From: Albibacillus kandeliae
GTDB lineage: Bacteria; Pseudomonadota; Alphaproteobacteria; Rhodobacterales; Rhodobacteraceae
Length of the DNA: 64,000 nucleotides
Reading direction: 5' to 3'
Assembly (NCBI RefSeq): GCF_003116585.1
Contig: NZ_QEHM01000013.1
Span: forward strand, 44,641-108,640
The notes under the pieces were generated by a model, which saw nothing but the letters and a program-made list of their open reading frames with translations, did not search any database and was not told the origin of the DNA. Positions 8,069-17,927 of this stretch are shown here, piece after piece. Positions within the stretch are counted from its first letter, which is position 1; every line of letters begins with the position of its first letter. A program made the translations under genes and the position numbers.

Positions 8069-9458
8069 CCGGCTCCGATCAGCTGCGCTGGCTCTCGGGC
8101 TGGCGCTCGCCGCTCTTGGCGGTGCCTCTGCCCGGGGGGACGAGGTTTCCCTCTCCCTGCCCCAGGCGCGCGATCTTGCCGGGCTGGCGCTGGACAACAA
8201 CGACCCGGGCCTTGCCCTCAAGGTTGCGCGGGAGCTGATCAAGGCGGACCCGACCGACGCCTTTGCCCACTATGTGATGGCGGTGGCCTATGCCCGCCTG
8301 AACCAGCCCCGGGACGGGCGCAAGGCGGCGGCGCGCGCCTATCGCTATTCGACCAGCGATGCCGACCGGATGCAGGTCTCGACCCTGGCTGCGCGCCTTG
8401 CCGTGGCCGAAGACCGGCCGACCATCGCCCAGCTCTGGCTGCGCCGGGCGTCGCTCTATACCCAGAGCGATGTCGAGGACGAGCGGCTGGCGCGGGACTA
8501 TCGCATCCTGCGGCAACGCAACCCGTGGTCGTTTTCGATCCGTACCGAGGTGCGCCCTTCGGACAACGTGAACAACGGGCCCGACCGGCAGTACATGGAA
8601 CTGAACGGCTCGCAGCTGCCGATCTCGGGCGCGACGCGGGCGCTCTCGGGTACGGTGGGAACGCTGGACACGTCGCTTGGCTATCGCCTCTCGGGCAGCG
8701 CGACCCACCAGACGACCCTCTCGGGGCGGCTTTACGTGCGGCGCGTGGCGCTGTCGGGCAGCGCCAAGGCGCAGGCCCCGATGGCCACCGGGTCGGATTA
8801 TGGCGCAACCTATGGCGAGCTGTCGCTGCGCCATGCCTTCGTGGTCGGCCCCGAGGGCAAGGGCGATACCGCCGCCGTGTCGCTGGCGCTCGGCGACAGC
8901 TGGTACGGGGGCGATCACAGTTTCGGGCAGGCCCAGGTGACGTTCGAGCGCGAGTGGCAGTTGGGTGGCAACCGCAGCTTCGACATCACGCTGCTGGCCG
9001 CGCAGCGCTACGACGCGCCGAACCCGTCGAATGACGGGCGGACCCTTGGGTTCGGCACCAGCCTGAACCAGAAGCTCGGCAACGGCGACCGCCTGTCGCT
9101 CTCGCTCTACCTGCGTGACGTGGAGGCGGAGTTCGACAACGGGACCTACCAGTCGGCCCTCGTGCGCGCGAGCTACGGGTTTGCCCGCCAGCTTGGCCCC
9201 GCCAAGGTGACGGCGGGGCTGTCGATCGGACGGTCGGACTATCCGTTGCTCTACCTGAACAGCGGCATCTACGGCACCTACATCGGGCCGCGCGACGACC
9301 GGTCGATCTATGGCGACCTGACCTTCTTCTTCTCCGACTACGACTATGCGGGCTTTGCCCCCACCGTGCGTCTGCGCGCGGGGCACAGCGACTCGAACAT
9401 CGATATCTACTCCTCGCGCGAGGTCTCGATCTCGCTCGGGCTGCAATCGAAATTCTGA
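8040..9458 (+). CDS. Slam-type (DUF560) outer-membrane surface-lipoprotein translocator
   Basis: A 472-residue outer-membrane protein. I place the start at ATG 8040, inside the preceding gene, because it gives a clean signal peptide (residues 1-31, ending GGASA) before RGDEVSLS. Residues about 40-150 form TPR-like helical repeats (ALKVARELIKADPTDAFAHY). Residues from about 155 form a beta-barrel with alternating aromatic strands ending in SLGLQSKF, a typical C-terminal outer-membrane strand with terminal Phe. The barrel opens with the Slam-like PSDNVNNG motif. Slam proteins flip or thread lipoproteins such as TbpB to the surface (type XI secretion). Its pairing with a TbpB-like lipoprotein supports this. 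No ribosome site of good quality is visible, consistent with translational coupling. Confidence 0.78.
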   Translation: MRSVISRGRNRLRSAALALGLALAALGGASARGDEVSLSLPQARDLAGLALDNNDPGLALKVARELIKADPTDAFAHYVMAVAYARLNQPRDGRKAAARAYRYSTSDADRMQVSTLAARLAVAEDRPTIAQLWLRRASLYTQSDVEDERLARDYRILRQRNPWSFSIRTEVRPSDNVNNGPDRQYMELNGSQLPISGATRALSGTVGTLDTSLGYRLSGSATHQTTLSGRLYVRRVALSGSAKAQAPMATGSDYGATYGELSLRHAFVVGPEGKGDTAAVSLALGDSWYGGDHSFGQAQVTFEREWQLGGNRSFDITLLAAQRYDAPNPSNDGRTLGFGTSLNQKLGNGDRLSLSLYLRDVEAEFDNGTYQSALVRASYGFARQLGPAKVTAGLSIGRSDYPLLYLNSGIYGTYIGPRDDRSIYGDLTFFFSDYDYAGFAPTVRLRAGHSDSNIDIYSSREVSISLGLQSKF

Positions 9459-9541
9459 ACGCCCGCCCTGCCGCCGCCGTCAGCGCCCTTTTCTTCGGGG
9501 GGGAATGCGCTAGGGTCTCGGCAAATCAAAGGAGATGACCC

Positions 9542-9970
9542 ATGCCCCTCAAGTATCTGCACACCATGGTCCGCGTGAAGGACCTCGAGAAATCCATGGC
9601 CTTCTACGAACTGCTCGGCCTGAAGGAAATCCGCCGGTATGACAGCGACGCCGGGCGCTTCTCGCTGGTGTTCATGGCGCCTCCGGGTCAGGAGGACTGC
9701 CCGGTCGAGCTGACCTACAACTGGGACGGGGACGAGGCGCTGCCGAGCGACAGCCGCCATTTCGGCCACCTCGCCTATGAGGTCGACAACATCTACGACA
9801 CCTGCCAGTTCCTGATGGACAATGGCGTGACCATCAACCGCCCGCCGCGCGATGGCCGCATGGCCTTTGTCCGGTCGCCCGACAACGTCTCGGTCGAGCT
9901 GCTGCAGGCCGGCGAGTCGCTGCCCGCGGCCGAGCCGTGGTCCTCGATGGAAAACACCGGGCACTGGTAA
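9542..9970 (+). CDS. gloA: Lactoylglutathione lyase (glyoxalase I)
   Basis: Converts the methylglyoxal-glutathione hemithioacetal to S-lactoylglutathione. The 142-residue protein keeps the four metal ligands of the family: H7, E56, H76 and E119, in HTMVRV, VELTYNWD, HLAYEV and VELL contexts. Ligand spacing fits the Ni/Co-type bacterial enzyme. ATG 9542 is preceded by AAAGGAGA. The stop overlaps the ATG of the following DUF1194 gene (TAATG), so the two may be co-transcribed. Confidence 0.95.
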   Translation: MPLKYLHTMVRVKDLEKSMAFYELLGLKEIRRYDSDAGRFSLVFMAPPGQEDCPVELTYNWDGDEALPSDSRHFGHLAYEVDNIYDTCQFLMDNGVTINRPPRDGRMAFVRSPDNVSVELLQAGESLPAAEPWSSMENTGHW

Positions 9971-10680
9971 TGCGCGGGCTGGCCGGCGCAGCCCTTGTTC
10001 TCGCCTGTGCCGCCCCCGCCGCGGCGCAGGACTGCCGGCTGGCGCTTGCGCTGGCGATGGACGTGTCCTCTTCGGTCGATGCCGGGGAGGATACGCTGCA
10101 ACGGCAGGGGCTGGCCGCCGCCCTGATCGCCCCCGATGTCCAGAGCGCCTTCTTCGCGGTGGATCTGCCGGTCGCCCTCGCCGTCTACGAATGGAGCGGG
10201 CGGTACAACCAGACGGTGCTGCAGGACTGGGTCCTGATCGCCAGCCCTGCCGACCTGACGCTGGTGGCCCAGCGCATTCACCTCTCCGAACGCAGCCACA
10301 ACGAGTTCCCGACCGCGATGGGCCATGCCCTTGGCTATGGTGCGGGTTTGCTGGGGCGTGCGCCCGACTGCCTGTTCCGGACGCTCGATGTCGCCGGGGA
10401 CGGCGAGAACAACGAGGGCTTCGGCCCGGAACAGGCCTATCGCGAGTTTCCCTTTGCCGACGTGGTGGTGAACGGGCTGGTGATCAACTCGGCCGATTTC
10501 GAGGGCGAGATCGAGCTGATCGAGTACTATCGCACCGAGGTCTTGCACGGGGCCGGCGCCTTTCTCGAGATCGCGCAGGGGTTCGAGGACTACGAACGCG
10601 CCATGCGCCGCAAGCTGGAGCGTGAGCTGAGGCCGCGCGCGGTGGGGGCGCTGCCGGTGGACGCGCCGGGGCCGGGATAG
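9970..10680 (+). CDS. DUF1194 exported VWA-like protein (first of tandem pair)
   Basis: A 236-residue protein with a signal peptide (residues 1-20, ending AAAQ) and a von Willebrand A-like domain. The MIDAS motif DVSSS is at residues 31-35, and later conserved pieces include YEWSGRYNQ and VAGDGENNEGFG. The C-terminus has the FEDYERAMRRKLEREL segment found in both copies. Its start ATG overlaps the gloA stop, so a longer upstream in-frame start is unnecessary. Function is unknown; the fold suggests metal-dependent protein binding in the periplasm. Confidence 0.85.
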   Translation: MRGLAGAALVLACAAPAAAQDCRLALALAMDVSSSVDAGEDTLQRQGLAAALIAPDVQSAFFAVDLPVALAVYEWSGRYNQTVLQDWVLIASPADLTLVAQRIHLSERSHNEFPTAMGHALGYGAGLLGRAPDCLFRTLDVAGDGENNEGFGPEQAYREFPFADVVVNGLVINSADFEGEIELIEYYRTEVLHGAGAFLEIAQGFEDYERAMRRKLERELRPRAVGALPVDAPGPG

Positions 10681-10684
10681 GTTG

Positions 10685-11398
10685 ATGCGCCGACTGTTCT
10701 ATGTCGCTGCGGCGCTGCTCGCGCTGATGGGTCCCGCCCATGCCGGATGCCGGCAGGCGCTGGCGCTCGGGCTGGATGTCTCGGGGTCGGTGGACGACCG
10801 GGAGTATGCGCTGCAACTGCAGGGGCTGGCGCGGGCGCTGACCGATCCCGACGTGGTCACCGCGCTGCTGTCCACGCCTGAGACGTCGGTCGAGATTGCC
10901 GTTTTCGAGTGGAGCGGCCCGGATTACCAGCGGCTGCTGGCCGACTGGCGCGCAATCGACAGCCGCGCAGCACTGGACGATCTGGCCAACCGTCTGGCCA
11001 GCGTGGCGCGGCGCCCTGCCCCGCCCGAAACGGCGATCGGCTCGGCCATGCTGCACGGGGCCGCCCTGCTGGATCAGCGCGCGCATTGCTGGAAGCGCAC
11101 GCTGGACCTTTCGGGAGATGGCAAGAACAACTCCGGGCCGCGACCGAACGATGCCCGCGACGCGCTGGTCGGGGTCTCTCCTACCGTGAACGGGCTGGTG
11201 ATCGGGTCGGAACCGCGCCATGCGGGCGACACCCGCGAGGAAGCGCTGGGAGAGCTCTCGGCCTATTTCCGGGCCTACGTGATCCGGGGGGACGACGCCT
11301 TTGTCGAAACCGCACTGGGGTTCGAGGATTACGAGGCGGCGATGGTCCGCAAGCTGAAGCGCGAACTGGAGGTCATGGCCGTCTCCTCCCTGCGCTGA
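10685..11398 (+). CDS. DUF1194 exported VWA-like protein (second of tandem pair)
   Basis: A 237-residue paralogue of the preceding gene, four bases after its stop. It has a signal peptide ending AHA at residue 20, a MIDAS motif DVSGS at 31-35, FEWSGPDYQ, LSGDGKNNSG, and FEDYEAAMVRKLKREL at the C-terminus. The two proteins align along their whole length, so they arose by tandem duplication. Divergence is high enough that it is not recent. It ends 4 bases from the convergent regulator gene at 11403. Confidence 0.85.
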   Translation: MRRLFYVAAALLALMGPAHAGCRQALALGLDVSGSVDDREYALQLQGLARALTDPDVVTALLSTPETSVEIAVFEWSGPDYQRLLADWRAIDSRAALDDLANRLASVARRPAPPETAIGSAMLHGAALLDQRAHCWKRTLDLSGDGKNNSGPRPNDARDALVGVSPTVNGLVIGSEPRHAGDTREEALGELSAYFRAYVIRGDDAFVETALGFEDYEAAMVRKLKRELEVMAVSSLR

Positions 11399-11402
11399 AA
11401 CG

Positions 11403-11900
11403 CTAGTAGATGTAGCGGATCTGGTCGGTCCAGTAGCGTTCGACCCGTTTCAGGGCGCTGGTGATATCCTCGATCCCCTCCGGGCCGATGACCCCACGGC
11501 TTTGCAGACCCTCGGCGTGGCGGATAAAGAGCGCGGAGACCACATCGCGGATCTCGCGCCCCTTCTGTGTCAGGCGCACCCGGACCGAGCGCCGGTCGAT
11601 CTCGCAGCGCTGGTGGTGCATGTAGCCCATTTCGACCAGCTTCTTGAGATTGTAGCTGACGTTGCTGCCCTGGTAGTAGCCGCGGGTCTTGAGTTCGCCC
11701 GCCGTCACCTCGTTGTCGCCGATGTTGAACAGCAGGAGCGCCTGAACCGCGTTGATCTCCAGCGTGCCGACGCGCTCGAACTCGTCCTTGATCACGTCCA
11801 GCAACAGCCGGTGCAGACGTTCGACCAGCGCCAGCGCCTCGAGGTAGCCGGCCATGAAGCCCCTGTGCGCCGACGGGCGCAACTGCATTTCGATACTCAT
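11403..11900 (-). CDS. ldtR: MarR-family transcriptional regulator, LdtR type
   Basis: A 165-residue winged-helix regulator. The recognition segment YYQGSNVSYNLKKLVEMGY and the wing CEIDRRSVRVRLT are characteristic of alphaproteobacterial LdtR, a MarR-type protein tied to L,D-transpeptidase and stress genes. ATG at 11900 follows GGAGAGACGG. It lies 75 bases downstream of sdhE on the same strand; that gap holds an inverted repeat that may be its own operator. The gene symbol follows family annotation, and targets in this strain are unknown. Confidence 0.85.
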   Translation of the reverse strand: MSIEMQLRPSAHRGFMAGYLEALALVERLHRLLLDVIKDEFERVGTLEINAVQALLLFNIGDNEVTAGELKTRGYYQGSNVSYNLKKLVEMGYMHHQRCEIDRRSVRVRLTQKGREIRDVVSALFIRHAEGLQSRGVIGPEGIEDITSALKRVERYWTDQIRYIY

Positions 11901-11942
11901 CCGTCTCTCCGACTCGAACTGCCCGGGCCGGAGAGTGACGCC

Positions 11943-11971
11943 AAAATCCGAATAATCGGTTAAGCGATTTT
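11943..11971 (-). promoter_or_regulatory. Candidate operator/promoter of the LdtR-type gene
   Basis: AAAATC at 11943-11948 mirrors GATTTT at 11966-11971, and a nested repeat CCGA-ATAA-TCGG lies at 11948-11959. The stretch is AT-rich compared with its surroundings and sits about 45-70 bases before the ldtR start. Autoregulation is plausible for a MarR-type protein but not shown. Confidence 0.35.
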
Positions 11972-11975
11972 AGGC

Positions 11976-12229
11976 TTATTTCTGAAAGATTTGCGAGACG
12001 TCCCTGATCAGGGTCTCGTACTGGCCGGGCGGCGGAACCTGCCCGGTCACCCACTGGTAGAGATCCTGATCGTTCTCGTGCAGCATCGCGTCGTAGAGGT
12101 CCATCCGGGCCTCTTCCATGCCTTCGAGGTTGGCGTCGGCATAGGCGGTCAGGATCAGGTCCATCTCCTTGATGCCGCGCCGCATGGAGCGCATCTTCAG
12201 CCTCTTGATGCGGTGTTCGCGCAGTTCGG

Positions 12230-12233
<4 letters not shown>
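11976..12233 (-). CDS. sdhE: FAD assembly factor SdhE
   Basis: Helps attach FAD covalently to succinate dehydrogenase SdhA. The 85-residue protein has the family motif RRGIKE at residues 18-23 (RGxxE), then MDLIL, LYDAML, DLYQWVTG. Length is typical. ATG at 12233 overlaps the stop of the XRE regulator gene (ATGA), so the two are translationally coupled. Confidence 0.93.
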
Positions 12234-13923
<1,690 letters not shown>

Positions 13924-13930
13924 AAAGACA

Positions 13931-13966
13931 CAACCGGGCCGGCGGCATCACGCCCCGGCCCGGTTG
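13931..13966 (+). terminator. Strong stem-loop downstream of aatA
   Basis: A perfect 12-bp stem (CAACCGGGCCGG with CCGGCCCGGTTG) encloses a 12-base loop, 8 bases after the aatA stop. It has no T-tract, as is frequent in GC-rich genomes. Confidence 0.6.
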
Positions 13967-14034
13967 CCGCGGCTCCCACTGGCGCCACCAATCGCGGCTT
14001 GGTATCACGCTTCAGGAAACCCTTGGGGCATGCA

Positions 14035-14439
14035 ATGACCACGAACCTTCCCGACTATTACTTCCGCGTCCGTGAAAACGGCGCCTTCGTCTTCCGCGTC
14101 GACACCGAGAACCGGCAGCGCCGCATCGAGATGGACCAGATTGCCGTGGTCAACGTCCGCAACGGCGAGATCAAGCCCCACGGGACCCGCTCGCTCTCGG
14201 CGCAGGACATGGAAGAGATCGAGGCCTGGATGGCCGAGCGGACCGCCCTGCTGGCCCGCCGCGATCTGGACGACATTCACCGCACCATCGACCAGCTGAA
14301 CCTCACCGCCCAGTGGGCGCAGGCCAAGGCCACCGACCGGCAGCTGGACGAGGTGACCGACGCGCTGCTGATGGCGATGCACGACCTGCGCACCGTTCTG
14401 GTGCGCAAGAAGGCAGAGCGGGTCTCCTCGGAGAGCTGA
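14035..14439 (+). CDS. Conserved hypothetical protein, Rhodobacterales type
   Basis: A 134-residue soluble protein starting MTTNLPDYYFRVRENG at ATG 14035. Residues 1-50 look like a small beta domain (FVFRVDTENRQRRIEM, IAVVNVRNGEIKPHG). Residues 55-134 are helical and charged (EEIEAWMAERTALL, LDEVTDALLMAMHDLR). No catalytic motif or membrane segment is visible and I do not recognise a characterised family. It follows the aatA terminator and converges with the SDR gene. Confidence 0.75.
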   Translation: MTTNLPDYYFRVRENGAFVFRVDTENRQRRIEMDQIAVVNVRNGEIKPHGTRSLSAQDMEEIEAWMAERTALLARRDLDDIHRTIDQLNLTAQWAQAKATDRQLDEVTDALLMAMHDLRTVLVRKKAERVSSES

Positions 14440-14453
14440 CACACCCTGCGGGC

Positions 14454-14482
14454 GGTGCACCGGCCCCATCGACCGGTGCACC
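14454..14482. terminator. Bidirectional stem-loop between convergent genes
   Basis: A perfect 10-bp inverted repeat (GGTGCACCGG with CCGGTGCACC) with a 9-base loop lies between the plus-strand gene ending at 14439 and the SDR gene ending at 14488, so it can serve both. Confidence 0.6.
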
Positions 14483-14487
14483 CCGTC

Positions 14488-15243
14488 CTACAGCAGCCGC
14501 ACCGACATCCCACCGTCCACCAGCACCGGGCTGCCGGTCATGAACCCGGCGCGGTCCGAGAGCAGGAACAGCGCGGCCTGCGCGATCTCCTCGGGCTGCG
14601 CGAGGCGTTTCATCGGGTGCAGCGCGGCGATGCTGGCCTGCACGGCCGGATCGTCCCCGGCCAGCGCGGTCAGGGTGCCGCCCGGCATCAGGGAGTGCAC
14701 CCGCACGCCCTGCGCGGCATGATCGGCCGCCAGCGACTGCACCAACCCGTTGATCCCCGCCTTGGACGCCGCATAGGCGCCCATGCCCGGCAGACCGGCG
14801 TTCGAGAACCCCACGAAGGACGAGGTGAAGACGATGGCGCCCCCGCCCCGCGCGGCGATGGCCGGGACCTGCGCCTGTGCCGCGAGGAAGGCCGCCGTGA
14901 GGTTGGTGGCGATCACCGCGTCCCATGTGGCGCGGTCCATGGTCGAGACCGGCCCCATCTCTCCGACCGTTCCGGCGTTGTTGAAGGCCCCGTCGAGCCC
15001 GCCGAAGCGGTCGCGGGCAAGGGCCACGAGCGAGGGGGCGAAACCGTCCTCGGTCACGTCGCCCGCAAGGGTCACGGCCTCGCCGCCCGCCTCGGCGATC
15101 TGCCGGGCCACGGCGCGCAACTCCGCCTCGCGGCGGGCGCCGAGCACGAGCCGGGCGCCCTCGCGGGCGAAGAGGCGGGCCGCGGCGGCGCCGATGCCGC
15201 TGCTGGCCCCGGTGATGATGAGTGTCTTGTCTTCGAGTTCCAT
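14488..15243 (-). CDS. Short-chain dehydrogenase/reductase
   Basis: A 251-residue classical SDR that should use NAD(P)H on an unknown substrate. It has the Rossmann motif TGASSGIG at 11-18, NNAG at 88-91, and the catalytic tetrad N114, S141 or S142, Y157 and K161 (YAASK). The C-terminal VDGGMSVRLL is typical. A resemblance to 3-oxoacyl-ACP reductases does not define the substrate. It lies downstream of the MATE gene on the same strand, separated by 118 bases. Confidence 0.88.
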   Translation of the reverse strand: MELEDKTLIITGASSGIGAAAARLFAREGARLVLGARREAELRAVARQIAEAGGEAVTLAGDVTEDGFAPSLVALARDRFGGLDGAFNNAGTVGEMGPVSTMDRATWDAVIATNLTAAFLAAQAQVPAIAARGGGAIVFTSSFVGFSNAGLPGMGAYAASKAGINGLVQSLAADHAAQGVRVHSLMPGGTLTALAGDDPAVQASIAALHPMKRLAQPEEIAQAALFLLSDRAGFMTGSPVLVDGGMSVRLL

Positions 15244-15361
15244 GCTGATGTCTCCCGTCTGGATGAATGGAAGACAGATCGCCGCTCGGGCCGCAGGGCG
15301 CGACCCGGTTCCTGCGAAAGGGACCGTCAGCGCCGGGGAAAGCGCAGGAAACGGAGCGGGA

Positions 15362-16726
15362 TCAGGCGGGCGCGCGCCCGACGGTGCGGATCGAGTGACG
15401 CCAGAAGCGCAGCATCAGGATGATCCCTGCCCCGGCGAGGCCGAAGACGAGACCGAACCAGAGGCCGACCGCGCCGAAGCCGAAGGTGAAGCCGAGGACA
15501 TAGGCCGCCGGAAGCCCGACCGCCCAATAGGCGAAGATGGCGATGATCATGGGCACCGTGGTGTCCTGCACCCCGCGCAGCAGCCCCAGTGCGATCACCT
15601 GCGCCCCGTCGACCAGCTGGAACAGCGCCGCCACGGCCAGCAGCGTCACGCCGAGCGCGATCACCTCGGCACGGGCCGGGGCGTCGGCCTCGAGGAACAG
15701 GCCGACGATCGGCTCGGGGATGCCGAGGAAGGCCGCCACGGTGAGCGCCACCATGACCAGCGAGAGTGCGCAGACGGCGATGGCCCCGCGCCGCATGTGG
15801 GCACGGTCGCCCCGCCCGAAGGCATTGCCCGCACGGATGGTCGCCGCGTTGGACAGGCCAAGGTGCACCATGAAGGTCGCCCCGGAGACGGTGATGACGA
15901 TGCCATGCGCGGCCAGCGGCACCGTTCCGATCCATCCCATCATGAAGGCGGTGGCGGCGAACAGGCTGACCTCGCTGACCGTGGTCAGGCCGATGGGCAG
16001 GCCGAGGCGGAACACGCTGCCCAGCACCTCCCAGTCGGGGCGCCAGATGCGGCGGAACAGGTCGTGATGCGGCAGAGCCCGCCGCGCATAGGCGATGATG
16101 GCCAGCAGCGAGATGAACTGGGTGGTGACCGAGGCGATGGCCGCCCCCTGAAGCCCGAGTTCGGGCGCGCCCCAGTTGCCGAAGATCAGTGCGTAGTTGA
16201 CGATGCCGTTGGCCACCGCCGCCATTAGCGTGATCCAGAGCACGACCTGGGTCCGCTCGAGCGCGGCGAGGTAGGACTTGATCACCATGACCAGCAGCGC
16301 CGGCACGAGGCCCCAACCCGCGATCCGCAGGTATTGCGCCACGTCGGCGGCCAGCTCCGGCTCCTGCCCCAGCGCCGAGAGGATCGTCTGGGACCACCAC
16401 ATCACCGGCATGATCACGAGCGCGAAGGCAAGGCTGAGCCAGAGACCCATCCGGGTGCTGCGCCGGATGGCGACCTCGTCGCCCCGCGCGGAGGCGGCGG
16501 AGACCAGCGGCATCACGGCAAGGGCGAACCCGGAGCCGAGCATGAAGAAGACAAAGAAATAGCTGTGGCCCAGCGTCACCGCCGCCAGCGGCGCGACACC
16601 GTACCAGCCGAGCATCACCGTGTCGGTGATGCCGATCGCCATCTGCGCGACGTGCCCGCCGATCAGCGGCAGGCCAAGGGAAAGGATCGCGCGGACGTGG
16701 CCCGCGTAGCTCATCTCGTTGCTCAT
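15362..16726 (-). CDS. MATE family efflux transporter (NorM-like)
   Basis: A 454-residue inner-membrane antiporter with twelve predicted helices in two halves, expected to export cationic drugs or metabolites using Na+ or H+. The N-terminal LPLIGGHVAQMAIGITDTVM and the equivalent LPIGLTTVSEVSLFAATAFM in the second half are the family repeats. I choose ATG 16726 (MSNEMSYAG) as the start; earlier in-frame codons are unlikely. The substrate cannot be read from sequence. A second MATE gene of another subgroup lies at 34931. Confidence 0.9.
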   Translation of the reverse strand: MSNEMSYAGHVRAILSLGLPLIGGHVAQMAIGITDTVMLGWYGVAPLAAVTLGHSYFFVFFMLGSGFALAVMPLVSAASARGDEVAIRRSTRMGLWLSLAFALVIMPVMWWSQTILSALGQEPELAADVAQYLRIAGWGLVPALLVMVIKSYLAALERTQVVLWITLMAAVANGIVNYALIFGNWGAPELGLQGAAIASVTTQFISLLAIIAYARRALPHHDLFRRIWRPDWEVLGSVFRLGLPIGLTTVSEVSLFAATAFMMGWIGTVPLAAHGIVITVSGATFMVHLGLSNAATIRAGNAFGRGDRAHMRRGAIAVCALSLVMVALTVAAFLGIPEPIVGLFLEADAPARAEVIALGVTLLAVAALFQLVDGAQVIALGLLRGVQDTTVPMIIAIFAYWAVGLPAAYVLGFTFGFGAVGLWFGLVFGLAGAGIILMLRFWRHSIRTVGRAPA

Positions 16727-16928
16727 AATTTGTGCAGTATTGAGATTGCCTGACCGGCGCAAGGGATGTCGTGCACCTGTTCACGAAGTGGTGGGCGGCG
16801 TCCCGCGCGGCGCAACTGACGTGACGGAACAGCGCCCCGCGCCCGCCAGCCATCCGGGGCGGGCCTCAGCGGGCTTTCTCTTGCCCCGGGAGCGGCCTAA
16901 CCTCGCCCGCGAACAGGGAGGACACCAC

Positions 16929-17813
16929 ATGCAAACAGAAACCGTCGAGCTGAACGGACACCCGTTCTACCTCCGCCGCTGGGGCGACCCCGAGCTGCCG
17001 CCGCTGCTGCTGCTGCACGGCTTTCCCGAGTACGGCGGCGCATGGTCCGACCTTGCCCCGCTGCTGGCCGACAGGTTTCACTGCATCGCCCCCGATCAGC
17101 GCGGCTATGGCCGCAGCTGGTCTCCCGAGGATGTCGCCAACTACTCGGGTCAGGCCCTGACCTCGGACATGGCGGCGCTGATCGACCACATTGGGCGTGG
17201 GCCGGTCACCGTCTTCGGGCACGACTGGGGCGCGGCCGTCGCCTATGGGCTGGCCATGTACCGCGGCGATCATGTCTCGCGGCTGATCATCGCCAACGGG
17301 GTGCACCCTGTGCCTTTCCAGACCGCGCTCGCCACCGGCGGCGCGCAGTGCGAGGCCTCGCAGTACATCACCTTCCTGCGACGCGGGGACAGCCACGACC
17401 TGCTGTCGGCGAACGACTTCGAGAAGATGTTGCAGCTGTTCTCGGCCAAGATGGACCTGTCTTGGATGACCCCGGAGCGGCTGGCCGAGTTCAAGGCCGA
17501 ATGGGGCCGCGACGGTGGGCGGCTCAAGACCATGATCCACTGGTACCGCGCCTCTCCCCTGTTGGTCGGGCCGCCGGGACACGAGCAGCGCGGCCTGCCC
17601 GGATTCTCGGTGGAGCGGCTGATGGTGCGCTGCCCGCACCTGCTGATCTGGGGCGACAAGGACACCGCGTTGCTGCCCGAGGCCACCGAGGGGCTGGAGA
17701 GATTCGCGCCCGACCTGACCCGTGTCGACATCCCCGGTGCCGATCACTGGCTGATCCACACCCACGCGGAACAGGTGGCAAAGGCCGTCAGGGACTGGAT
17801 TCCGGCACGTTAG
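16929..17813 (+). CDS. Alpha/beta hydrolase, epoxide hydrolase-like
   Basis: A 294-residue alpha/beta-hydrolase. The nucleophile is an aspartate, D99 in GHDWGA, and the oxyanion motif HGFPE is at 30-34. Together with GDKD near the C-terminus and the histidine in ADHW they complete an Asp-His-Asp triad, as in epoxide hydrolases and dehalogenases. No signal peptide. ATG 16929 has AGGGAGG upstream. Substrate unknown. A good terminator follows at 17829. Confidence 0.88.
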   Translation: MQTETVELNGHPFYLRRWGDPELPPLLLLHGFPEYGGAWSDLAPLLADRFHCIAPDQRGYGRSWSPEDVANYSGQALTSDMAALIDHIGRGPVTVFGHDWGAAVAYGLAMYRGDHVSRLIIANGVHPVPFQTALATGGAQCEASQYITFLRRGDSHDLLSANDFEKMLQLFSAKMDLSWMTPERLAEFKAEWGRDGGRLKTMIHWYRASPLLVGPPGHEQRGLPGFSVERLMVRCPHLLIWGDKDTALLPEATEGLERFAPDLTRVDIPGADHWLIHTHAEQVAKAVRDWIPAR

Positions 17814-17828
17814 AAGAGCAGAGAGCAC

Positions 17829-17858
17829 GGCGCGACCACCATATCCTGTGGTTGCGCC
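17829..17858 (+). terminator. Rho-independent-type terminator after the hydrolase gene
   Basis: GGCGCGACCAC (17829-17839) pairs with GTGGTTGCGCC (17848-17858) with one G-T wobble, over an 8-base loop, and is followed by a pyrimidine-rich run that includes CTCTTTTCCC. Confidence 0.65.
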
Positions 17859-17927
17859 CTCGCATCCTCTTTTCCCTTGGGCCCGGCTCTGCCATACTGC
17901 CCTCCAACCAACAAAATGAGCAGCGGT

